Assembly (NCBI GenBank): GCA_916048095.2 | Contig: OU696594.1 | Location: forward strand, 3,058,781 to 3,122,780 | From: Sacculina carcini | Taxonomy: Eukaryota > Arthropoda > Thecostraca > Sacculinidae | Direction: 5' to 3' | DNA: 64,000 nucleotides | Shown here: piece after piece, positions 46,287 to 59,208 of the stretch | Numbering within the stretch: the first letter of the stretch is position 1 | How the letters are laid out: each line of letters opens with the position of its first letter | Program-made: the position numbers and the translations under genes | The notes under the pieces: generated by a model | Told to the model about the DNA's origin: nothing | Seen by the model: only the letters and a program-made list of their open reading frames with translations | Databases searched by the model: none

Positions 46287-49200
46287 AGGGCGTAGATTTG
46301 TGTCGAGGCTCGGGGGATGACAGTCATCATGCATTAGTGTTCATAGTTGACTCAGTTGGCCAATTGCACGGGACACTCAACCATTTGATGTCTTTAAGCC
46401 ATTCTAGTCAATTACAACAAACAACTACCTCGATGAAAAGTATATTGCATATAAATGCATACACACATATTTGTCGTGCATTGTTACGTTTTTGCTATAA
46501 TTATTTTGATGACAATATACCAAATGATCTAGGCTATTCAGCATATTCATATGCAATCTCAAACAATATTGCCTCCCTATTTCCTCACTCACCTGCTCCT
46601 CGAGATCTCGGCGTAATTTATTGAGCTCAGACTCGCGCTTTTTGTTGAGCTCGATCTGAGCTGAAGTCGCTCCTCCGGCTTCATCCAACCGTTCTCCAAG
46701 CTCCTCTAACTCTCGCGCCTGCAACACATACACAGCAACATTGATCTTGGGACGTCAGACATTTATGTATTAGCGCGGAAAACAAGGACACCTACCCAGG
46801 GACGTAGATTTGCGTCGAGGCTCGGGGGATGACAGCCATCATGTATCAGTGTTCAAAGTGGACCCAATTAGTCAATTTCATGGAACCCTCAACTATTGTA
46901 TGTCTAGTCAATCACAACACACATACCTCAATGAAAAGTATATTGCATATAATTGCATACACACACACACTTGTCGTGTATTGTTGCTTTTTTGCTATGC
47001 TGATTTTGATGACTATATACCCAATGAACTGAACTCAGTAGAATTTCTCGGGAGTATAATAGTATATCCACCCCCCAGCCAATTTTTCGGGTGGTATATA
47101 TGCTCCCATACCCCCAGGATCTACGCTCATGCACAGATGAATTATATTAACAGGATCGATGAGAACATTAGTGCATACTTATGCTTCCTTTTTTATTTGG
47201 AGACAGGCTTTTTTGTTAACACCTTCAGTACATGCCGTGTTTGTTACACCTGTATGTTTTCCTGCTCATTGATGTTATGATCAGGGTTGGATCAGAGCAG
47301 GGATTATTTCGTGATCATGAAGTGTGTGGGTGACATGCGAAGCGAATCGTTACAGGTGGGGATTCTAATTTTTGTATGCGGTGTATCCCGGATATAAGAG
47401 ACTCGTATATAAGAGACCCGGTTATAAGAAAACCCCAGTTTTTAGAGAGTATTTCTTCGGGCCCGTCTTCTATATATTTTACGTGTAATTTTCCCCGGAT
47501 ATAAGAGACTTTTTCTCCACTCCCGACAACTCTCTTATATCCCCGGGCCACACTGTAAAAACAAAATCTTCTAGGAGGAATCCTGAGGTCAATTTAGGAG
47601 GGCTTAGGAGGGTTAGCTGTTTTATATCATACGAGATGAAGATGAAGAAAAATCACTCGTATTGAAGATGATGAAAAATCACAGGTGGGATACATGATCT
47701 TAACTCAATCCAACTGTCATTCATCTTGGCATAATCACATGAACACATTGGCAATATTTCCATATATTTGTACATATATTTCGCTGGTTTTCACTGCTAC
47801 CTCCTGTTCAACGCTTGGTCTTCAACCGTAAAACACTAAGATACAATCTTACGGTGTTTGAAGGCAGATTTTGTATTTGATTGTTAGGAAATACAGCGGT
47901 ATGAATTTATTTATTTGCAGCTTTTATTGATTTTTCATTTATATTCATTCATTCATTCATTGACGTTTGTTTGTATAGCGCACGTTAAGACACACGCACG
48001 AAAAGACCAAGCTTGATGCAAAAAATATAAACAAATAGGTAGAACACGCCGCTTAGGGAAAACAAAAATGCGGACAACACACACACACACACACAAACAT
48101 ACACTTACATACACACACACACATACTCATGCACACACAACGCAAAATTGAAACATAGTAGAAAGAAGTCTTGAATTATACTTTAATTCTACTTACTTAA
48201 TTAATACTTTAAGTATACTTTTATTTAATTCACACTTTGAATTATATTTTCACTTACATACATAATACGTGGAGAGATGTGTATGTTGAACATATTACTT
48301 TCGAATATTTTAAACTACGGTTGAAAAAAATTTGGTCCTGGCTACACCCCAGGCTTTCTTCGTCTCAATGCGTCATAGGTTGTTCTGGTTGTTGTTAAAT
48401 ATGATGGACTTACCAAATTAGAACGCTGTTTCTCGGATTTGGCTCGAGATTGTCTTTCTGCCTCCAGCTCTTCTTCCAGCTCTTCCACACGATTCTGTAG
48501 CTCCTTGATATTCTTCTGCAACTTGATCACCGAACTCTGCTCGTCCTCCAGCTTGGCTGTCAACATCCACATCCACACATCCACACATAAACACCTTGGT
48601 TCGATACACATACCTGATCCACATACCTGATACACTAGCCCAAAAGATCTTAAACCCACCTTAGGGGGCGGTCGCACTCATTGGAATGAAAGCCTGGCTT
48701 CTAATGGGCCTGAGGTCTCTGTGAAAATTAGAGAAAATATATTTAAATAAATATAATATATATCTGTAGAAAATGTGTGTTTCATTGAGTGGCGTCATAT
48801 GGTGTTTTCGAGCGCCAAATTGTGCTGATAATAATATCTGTCAGCTCACAAGCAATGCCAGTGATGTCTTTCTCCTTGCGAGCGATCGACTGCTCCAGTT
48901 CCTTCTTCGATCTCTCCAGGTCGGATATGATTTCCTGTGTCATCTTCAGCTCTCCTTCAACTCGGCGTCGCTCCTTCTCAATTTCTCCACGCTGTCTTTT
49001 CTCGCGCTCCAGAGAGTCGTCCAACTCCTCAAGTGTGGCCTCCAACTTCTGCTTGACTTTCAGCATATGACTGACTTTCTCGTCTTGTGATTGCAGGTCT
49101 TCTGACACGTGTAGGTGCTTCTCCTATCAACAACGCACAAACACACATATGCACACACATATGTAAATGAGATCTTCAAAACGACACGCGGCTATATCAA

Positions 49201-52200
49201 GCATTTGCGATGTTTGTGGCTGAATTGAACGCCATAACTACTCAGCTCAAATATCAACTGTAGCGAGAAACAGATATAAAAATACAGATATATTGAAACT
49301 GACAGTTAACACAGAACATGGAATAAAATAGTCCTGATCAAACCCACAATGCACTCACAAAATATCACTCTCAATACATCCACAACTCTACGCGTCACTA
49401 AAACACACTCCCTGTGCGGCTTTCATTATTTCATCGCGTTTTTCAGTCTAATTTCATCGTCGTTTTGAACTACTACGTCATCACCACAACAGCTAATCAA
49501 AATTCAGCAAAGCACAACACACAAACACGCCAACGCACACAGACCACAACAATGGTATACTAGCATCGTTCGCCAAACCAAAACATCACATTATACATAA
49601 TATATTCACATTACACTGGTTCGTACCTGGAATATTTTCTTGTCACGATTCAGTTTGTTGATTGTTTCGTCCTGCTGGGCTATTTCGTCGTTCAAATTGC
49701 GAATCTGGTGGTCCTTGGCGGCCTTATCTTGTTCGGCTTTCTGAATCACCACCTCGATATCTTCAATGTCGCGTTTTGTTCCATTAACCTCGTGTTCCAG
49801 TTGTCTCTTCTCTTTCATCAGATCAGCGCGAGCTTTCTCCTCGCTGGTTAGTCGATCTTGTGTGTCCTGTCGTGTTATGTTCACACACAAACACACACAT
49901 CCGTTAATAAATACTCATCCGCACTACGCGGAATATCATTACCGATGAGGTAAATAACGTGATTTTTTCAAAGTTGATACGTAGTTTATTGCTGCGTGGA
50001 TCGTTTGCATATTTTATCTATCGAAAAACGTGTTCAATGGGAGAGTACTGCAATGGTCAGTGGATAAGACGGACTTACGTTCAGTTCCCTTTCCACATCA
50101 GCCTTCTGAGCCATCAGCCTGTCTTGATTTGCGTAGAACTCTGTGAGGTTTCCTTTAGATGACTCTAATTGAGCCATCATGTCGGCTTTTTCTTCTTCGA
50201 TTCTGATGTTGGATTCTTCGAGCTGCTTGCGTCTGCTCTCTTCTTTCTCCAGCATGTCCACAATTCGATTGGCCTCCTGCTCCAATGCCTGTGTGCAGAA
50301 AGCTTACATAAGTCTACGTCTACCCATCAAACTTGGACAACTTTTTTACTATTTAAACCACTGAGATTTGGTAAAGGATCATTGGAGAACATGAGGACCA
50401 AAAATTTTCGTTTGGGCGTACGAAGTCAAGATGTAATTGAGTAGCATACTTTTATTTCGTCTTCGATTCTTGTCTCATGCAGCATGGGACGCAGCTTGAC
50501 CCACAGACGGAACCAAGGCCAGTTCTTCATTGCCATATAGGCTTTCACCGATCGCTGAATCACCATCAGACCCTCCCTGTATCATACAACAGCGACGCAA
50601 CCAAATACAGATTGTCAGATTACAATCAGAGAGCTGTAATGTCGCTCGAAAGAGTGTTTGTGTTTCCTCGAGTCTACACCAGGACCGACCATGAAGGACA
50701 TATGCATACTAGGCGGTTACCTAGGACCTCATATTGGTGGGGGACTCGTACAGGAATCACAGAGTAATAAAGCAGTGCGTGTAACATTGACAAATCCTCT
50801 TGCAATTGCATCGGGCACAACGAGTTTTTGCAAGTTGAAATAAATAAGAAACGATTTGAGAATTACAAGGACACCCGAGCCCATGAACAGTCGGGCAATT
50901 CTATCTATCGAAAAAGATGTCCTTGAGTCCTTGAATTTATCACAACGTATTCGAGACTTTGCTATGATCAAAGAACGAATAGTTAATTTTGTAGAACTTT
51001 TATGCAATCTGTACGAATATGGTTGTATAAAATTTAGTTATTAATTCATCTATATGAATGTTAAATAGTTTTAATAAATTGTACAATTTTATCTTTCGCT
51101 ATTCGTTTATCATATTCCATGTCATCTTATACTGCCAATTTTGTTTTGCCTAGAGCCTCCATTTATCTAAGTCCTGCCTTTTCAATAGAAAGGATGTGAT
51201 GTGCAACCTGTGCGAGCAATTGACCTTTGGTCACACAGACACTTGAACTCATATCTGCTGAAGTATCCACGTATCCATGCCTGCATCCAGGCGAATATCC
51301 TGCTGAGACGTTCATCTCGCAACTCTTCCATTTGACCCAGCACTCCAGCGCGGAAGAACACCTTACAACATCAAATTCCACATTTTCAACACCACATTGG
51401 ACATTTGTTGTGGTAGAGTGGTAAACTTTCTGATGACTTAAATCATCATAAATGAGTTTTTTACTTTCTTTGTCGTATTTTCTCCAGTTCCAATTTAATT
51501 GGCATTACATTGGTATTTATTGGATTAGTTAGTTATGAACTCATCAGCTCCCGAGTCTTTTATGATTTATGGCGTGTATCTGATAGTTTCGGCTGTCTAC
51601 TTGATAGTTTTTCCAGGTAACTAATTTCGTATTGGATTAAACACAGTAACACATACATAATTGGCCTAAAATGTTCATTAGGAACATGATCAAGCGTTGA
51701 ACCTGGATTATGCTACTGGATTTGTCTGTAATTATTAATAAAATAATAATAATGACCTTGGTGTTGCCCAGACGGAACAAATCTTTGTCCAACTTGATTT
51801 TGTCGAAACAAACAGCTGCAGATTCTCTTTCCTCCTTGCAAGCTGTCATCTCGGCGGCTGCCAGGATTTTGTAGCTGTACACACACACACACACACACAC
51901 ACACATATCACCACCATCATTATCATCATATGTTTAGCCACACAGAATTTATATGAAAAAACATAGAACATTCAATTAACACACATGACATGGAGACTTT
52001 CGAAACCCATGATGATCCCGATATTTGACAACAAAGGCATCATCTACATCAACTGGCTCCCCCACAGATGGTCAACTGAAATACTACGTGGCGGCTCTGA
52101 AAGAGTTCAGGAATAGATTTGGCCGCAAGAGGCCAGAACTTGTAAAGTCTGGCCCGTGGCACCTGTACCATGACAACGCACCCACCCACAAGTTCATCAT

Positions 52201-54547
52201 GTTGACGAGCTACCTAACAGAGATGGACATCAAAAGTGCCCCTCACTCTCCCTACAGTCCAGATCTCGCCCCCGGTGACTTATGGATGTTCCCCACGACT
52301 TAAAGAGGAATTTACTCATTATAGACTTTATACTCTGACTCACACTAATATGCATTTTTACATCAATATCTCATTCATACTTTGTGTACACCAAATTAAT
52401 ATATAATATTGTTTTAGCACTCTGCAATATCTATATATAATATGTTCCATACATTATATAAATTTCCAATTGAAGAGCCAGTTTTAGATTGGATTGTTGG
52501 AAATATAGCTGAACTGAATGAACTGAACTGAAAGGGGAGCGCTCAGGGCCAGCCGTTTTGAGAATGTGCCGATGAAGGAGGCTATGACAGAGGTCCTGGA
52601 CACCTTCACTTTGGAGGACTACCAGCGGGCCATCAATAAGTGGTTGGAGCGCTACAACAAGTGCATTGAATACGAAGGTCCTACTTCGAGGTTGACTGAA
52701 GTTTCATGCTTCTCCGAAATAAAAAACTGTCTCAACCGATTAAGTCTCAAAACTTCTGGAGTGAACCTCATTTGAAGCCTGGATAGCGCCTTAACTGTCC
52801 CAACAGGCTCTCGATGTTATTCTTCTGACGATGGAAAGTTTGAAATAATGTTTAGTAGTGGTTTCGACGTCGTACAACTGGTCGCTGACTTATTGATACG
52901 GGAACACACCCGTATCATGGACGCTCGAAAAAGCTTTCGCAATTCCGCATATATCTATATAGTCTCCCACAAACTGAGAAATTTCCATATTTGTATTGCT
53001 AGCAGGTATTGCTGAACATTTGCGTAACATATGCGTAAAACTACATAACATTTCATAAATTACTCAAAATTAATACTCGAAGTACAAATATATACAATAT
53101 AATTATACAATTTAATATACAATTATAATAAAATATGATACTTAAATAAATTACATAAAGTGTATTTAAATCAATACTTATGTAATGTAAAAAATGTAAA
53201 TCATTACATTACATATGTTACTAAAAATAATTACTATATTTACCATCATATTCAATACAATTACACAGTTGAATAAATAATTAATTTACAATAGAATGGA
53301 CACTTGGAAAAGACGTACAAAATTAATCATTCAAAATGAATATTGTAATAAATTATAACATGTGAAAACATATGATAGTATCAAAGTATTTTATTAGAAA
53401 TAGCGGAATTCACCGGTGCTTGAAGTCTGGGTAGACCATTCTGTTGGGGAAGCCCTTACGACAAATGCGGATTCCTTCGAGTACACCATTACAGGTTAAT
53501 TGATGCATCACCAGGTGTGAATCAATCACTCCTGTTCATAAAACACACACACACAGACAGACACACAGACAGACACACAGGTATTTACAGCGGCCAACAG
53601 TTTTCCACGCACGAGTGTTGATATCATACGTTTACATGTAAATTGGTCATAAATAGGAAGACCCTCGCTTTCAACATCACGGGCTAACTATGAATACTTT
53701 AGCATGACCGACAGCGAACCCAATATGTTGACTTCTACCAGGATACTTGAAATTATCAGGTGAAGTATTGTTTGAGCATCATTAGAGGTCGGTTTTTGTT
53801 TCATGGCAACCGCAAGATCTGTGATGCCAGATACCAGAACTTTGGTATCTGCGTTTCCAGCTATGGTTAGGCAAAAATTATCAATTAATATCAATAAAGT
53901 CGGAAATAATGAATTATGAAAAAAGGTTTGGTGTCGCTTTCACGCCGTCAATACAATATTATTATTTGTTTCGTTTGGCGTTTGTTGTTTGTTGTTGTTT
54001 GTTGGGCACTGTATAATCACACCTTTGTGCGGGTGCATAGCGGAATTTAAGACGTTATTACAATTCAAAGTATTTACCATCATTCATATATCACCACTCC
54101 ATGATTCATAATATTTTATTTTCAATTAATTGGGGAGCTGCACTGAATACATGTACAATTTGTACGCAATCTAGACTTTTCAAGCCGACGCAATCCATCA
54201 GATGTGTGTAACTTATATCCTGCTCTTGTGGTGTAACGATCAATGATTGCATGAATTAACCATCACACACGAATATCTGTATAAATCTACTGTATGGATC
54301 CCTGATCATGTACGGCTAGCTGCATGGAGATAGTGATATCCCGCTTCAGTACAGACTCGCTTTATCTTCCCTTACTAACCTAACCTCACCTCACCAACTG
54401 TAGAACGTGCATCATCAATGATCTCATCGACAACAACCGGCATATTCTCGCTGAGGAGTATTGTGATAGTTGTGTTCGCAAACATATTTTTAAACCTAAT
54501 TTTTTGCATTGTTGTACTTGTACCGAGACACTAATATTACGCATACA

Positions 54548-54617
<70 letters not shown>

Positions 54618-57600
54618 TGTATGGCGTAGTGCCCACGTCACCCACTGCAGAAAAATCGATGCGAGGTCTTATTTATTTCGGAGCATAAGACCTCGCATCG
54701 AGTTTGACTACACGGCGGCGCATAAGGACAAGTTTGTCAGAAGAAATGATTGAAAAGCAGAATGAAAATAATTGTATGAAGCGAGAAAATAATGACGGAC
54801 CAGCCTGTTTGAGCTCGTTAGGGATGATGCAACGAATGAAGTGCGGTTGAGTGCTGTTCAACGTCTTCATCAAGCCGTTCAGTTGCTCCTGTACATCAAC
54901 ACAGCGACGCAACATTGCAACATCAAGCGAATTCAGTGCTGGCATATTCAGTGTTGGTCAAGAAATTCAGGCTGACATATACAAGAAAACCTCTAATTAA
55001 ACGGTACATCTAATTAAACACCACTTTGATGAATTCTTCACTTTTCGCTATAGCTTTTACAGACTGATTTTTATTTGTGAATTTGTGATTATTTACCAGT
55101 AATCACCCTGTATTTGTGTTTTTGTTAAATGAATATACATACGTTATCTGGTTATTTTTTTCATTCATAACATTTAAATCTTCTCAAAATGTTTACCTTC
55201 TGGTCGAAAAATAAAGTGGCATCCTCTAATTGAACGTCACTACGAGGTAAGTTTGAAAAATAGAACGACATGCCGCTCAAATAGAACATTTACGGCATTT
55301 GCGCATACACGTTCATACATAAATATACAGATACATTAGTGTCGGGCGAATTTTCACAAGTTTACAAGAGAATTTTTGACAGTTTACAGAAAACATACAA
55401 TACAACTCTTCACACCTAAAACATGGCATAAATACAAAAACCCAGATACAAACACATTCCATCGCTATTTCGAATGTAAAACAGAACATTTACCGATAAT
55501 ATCATAGTTTATAATTGATATTATCTTTTATATACTTATATCTGTAATTACTTGTACCAAGTATAAGTATATATATATATATATATATATTATATATGTT
55601 TTGTTTTTTTTCTTGTTGTTTGTGTACGTTTTTTAATTTACTTCATTTTGTTTGTTTAATTAAGCGAATGCCGAACAAATCGCGGTAGTGTGTCTAATTA
55701 CCATGTAGAATTGTTGCGTTTATGCTAATGCGTGTGTATACCCATTTAGAATTACACTGTGGCCCGGGGATATAAGAGAGTTTTCGGGAGTGGAGAAAAA
55801 GTCTCTCTTATATGCGGGGACAATTACACGTAAAGTATATAGAAGACGGGTTGGAAGAAATACTCTCTTATAACCGGGATTCTCTTAAATCCAGGGTAAA
55901 CTGTATACAAGGAGATATGCTCACCCTGTAGCTGGAAGATACTGTTGAGAAGCCACCTCCTTTCTTCCTGCCTCCTGATGTCACAAATGGAATCAACCGT
56001 CATCAGGAATCAATTGTTTGTCTCAATTGGAATTGCTGGAATGCTGCTATAATTGCGTACAATATAGCTAAAAGTGCTACTGCGTGTTTTCCATGATGGG
56101 ATTAATGGCCAGAAATATTTCAGGGTACAAAATTCAGTCTGTCAAAGTTTTATTTATCCAAAAGAACAAGCTTCAGTATAGTATGAATTATATCAACGTT
56201 AATAAAGTAGTGTGTGTGTTACGTTAACGTGTAATAATTTGTTGAAAAAAGTAAATTAACCCGTACATGGAAATACTGTTTCTCTTTTCAAAATATTGTA
56301 ATTTATATTCGTATTGGCTAATGTATAGCCATTCAAGCCGTACACACTATTTACATTCTGCATTTTATAACGCTTTTTAATCCCAGTCCAAAAACTGTAA
56401 ACATATTATCTTAATCAATCTCTTGCAAGATTAAATATATATACACGTATATTTAGCTTTTTGATTTGATGATTTCATTTGATTCATCGTTTATTTATTT
56501 TCATCTTCCTGATTAAAACATTTACTTTTCCAACTATCTTTCTCTCTACATCTTTGTGGTTAGCTTCCAGTACACATGGGGTCACCGCAGGGTGGTAATA
56601 GTGCACTTGCACTCTTCCTCCATGCTACTGGATTTACCTGTGTAATTAATAATGATAATAATAATAATAATAATTGTAAAATATTACACCTTTTCCACCA
56701 GCGTCTCCTCCACCAGACTGTCCTGGATGATCGGCGAAAATCTCCACCACCAGCTTGTTGTCACCCTTCTTGAACTGATCCACGACCGTGTCGTTCAACG
56801 GATCCTTGTTCTTCTCCAGCCAGCCGCAGATGTTGTAGGGCACCTGGCAATAATGCAGTCGAGGGTGTTGGCCAACATTTAGCAGCTGTTTTGTAAAGCT
56901 AAATGTGGATGGTTTTTGTCTTGTCAAATTATATGTCAGTTCATGCGCACCGCTATACAATACTCACTATCAGTACAATCACCGAGCTGTTTTCTTCTTA
57001 TTTTGGCAGGGACTCGCTAAACAGTGAGCTTATTGCCAGTGGGCCGACCCAGTGAGACTCAACAAAATACCAAAAACAAAAAACAAGCTACAAAATATGA
57101 TTAATTAACGTTTGACCCTTTTGGTTGTCATATAGCTTTTATTATTATCATATTTATTAATATTTTCCTTGTTATTATTATTATTATTATTATTGGTTAT
57201 ATTGTTTTATTGTAAATGACTTTATTAATATAATAATAATAATGAATAAAATAACACTTCATCAATAAATCTATATAACCAGTAATAATAAAAAAGAACA
57301 ATAACAAGGAAAATATTAATAAATATGATAATAATAAAAGCTATATGACAACGAAAAGAGTCAAACAGTAAGAAAACATTGATTATTTATATTTTGTAGC
57401 TTGTTTTTTGTCCTTTTCCTGATATTTGGCTAAGTTGAGCGGCTTGGGCCTGTGAGATCCTGGTTTGGTTCCCTATAGATCCCGGTTATGGTATCCCTAT
57501 TTGTTGACGATCAAGAACACTTTCACATGCATTTTCGCAACTATTTATAAAATATGTAACTATGTATTAAATATGTATAATTTCATACTACACAACTAAT

Positions 57601-59177
57601 TGGCTGCCAGGTCACGTGCTTTCAAAACACGAATATCGAACGGTTTTCATTTAACGACTATATTTCATTTAACGAAATATTTCTACGATTTTATTTAACA
57701 TGTTTATTAAGCAAATATTTTATTTGACGAACTGCTTCAATTTAATGAGATATTTATTTTGTTATTTAAGCTACTTTTTAGATAGCAATGTTTTCTATTC
57801 ACTATTTTAAAGATTATACGAACTATTTTAATTTAGCGAACTTTACGAACTACGTGGGCGGACCCAAAAGTAACCAGAATTGTGTCATATAACTTTATTC
57901 GTTCATTGTTGCATGTTTATAGTCTGATCACCTTCAATTTTTTCTCCGTTTGAAGCAATGCACTTATCAAGACGTGTTTTCCACTATTGAAAGCAATTCT
58001 GGAACTCTTGTGAAGTTATGTTTGTATGTCTATTTGTATGGTCGTTGTTGAGGGTCGGTTGCGTGACATTGCATACTGTGCAACTTTTATCAGCGGCTCG
58101 TCTCCGCAGGGGTGCGTAAACTACGGCCCACAGATCGGATCCGATCATCGACGTCGGTTTATCCGACCGCCTACGATACTTGAGTTTGCTTAGTAAAATG
58201 TATTAACGTAACTTCTTTGATAACTTTCAAGTAAATCAACATATTACTTGTTTTTGGCTTGTTGTCAATTGCATGAGACAGACCCATGAATATCATGAAA
58301 TGTCAAACTTAGTTTGTTTTGCCTTATTGCCAAGAGCTTTCGTTCTGGCTTGCAAGTATTGAAATTATTATTATACGGCCCGCGCTTGTGTTTTGTTTAG
58401 TTATCCGAGCCTCAGCAAAAAATACATTGCTCACCGTTCCTGCGTAGTGAGCTATGGCGAAATGAGCATTGGACGGATTTGGCGGCTTCGGCTTCTGGAA
58501 GCAGTTGGATTTGCCCAGATGATTGTTGTTCAACTTGTCCTCAAATGTCTTATCGGTGGCCTTCGGGAACATGCTCTCCTCCTCGAGAATCGACAGCACG
58601 CCCATTTTCTGCACACAAAAGAGTGACATTGTGGCAGTAACTATTAATATAATTAACAATAATAATAATAAAAAAATTAATAATGAATATAGTAGTTTTA
58701 ATAGATAAAAAATTGTTAATGATAATAATGAAATTAATAATAACGATATTGATATTAATAAATATAAACTAAATAATATTAAAAGTAGCGACGATTAGTT
58801 ACACTGACCAACATGTGAATAACATTTTGATACAAAGATATACGTCAGTAGCGGCGTCAGTGTTTTTCCGGACGGGGCTGATAGTAAAATATTATGGACT
58901 TGGCCAAACATGAGCAACTATACTGGAAACGTTCATGTTGATAATTTTTTTGGGAGGGCTCAGAATGGCTTGGCGTATTTTCTAGAGAGAGTGTTTCAGT
59001 CCCTCCGAGTCCCCTCCTTGCCGCTTCCAATGACGATCGGGACAAGCAATTTATTAACAATTATGATAATGTGTATCTTTATAGTCACCGATTCAGTCAT
59101 ACTCTTGAAAGCGCTATGTGCACATAATGCAGAAACAATTTGGGAAATTCAATAATGTATGGCACATTAAGACAAGA

Positions 59178-59208
<31 letters not shown>

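Noticed and set aside
51208..51224. Longer Mhc exon 10 ending at CAG/GTTGCA
   Set aside because: Phase does not match exon 11; the donor at 51224 does, and gives the conserved sequence.
53760..53890. Extra myosin exon
   Set aside because: This segment is repeat E, also present at 35660-35990.
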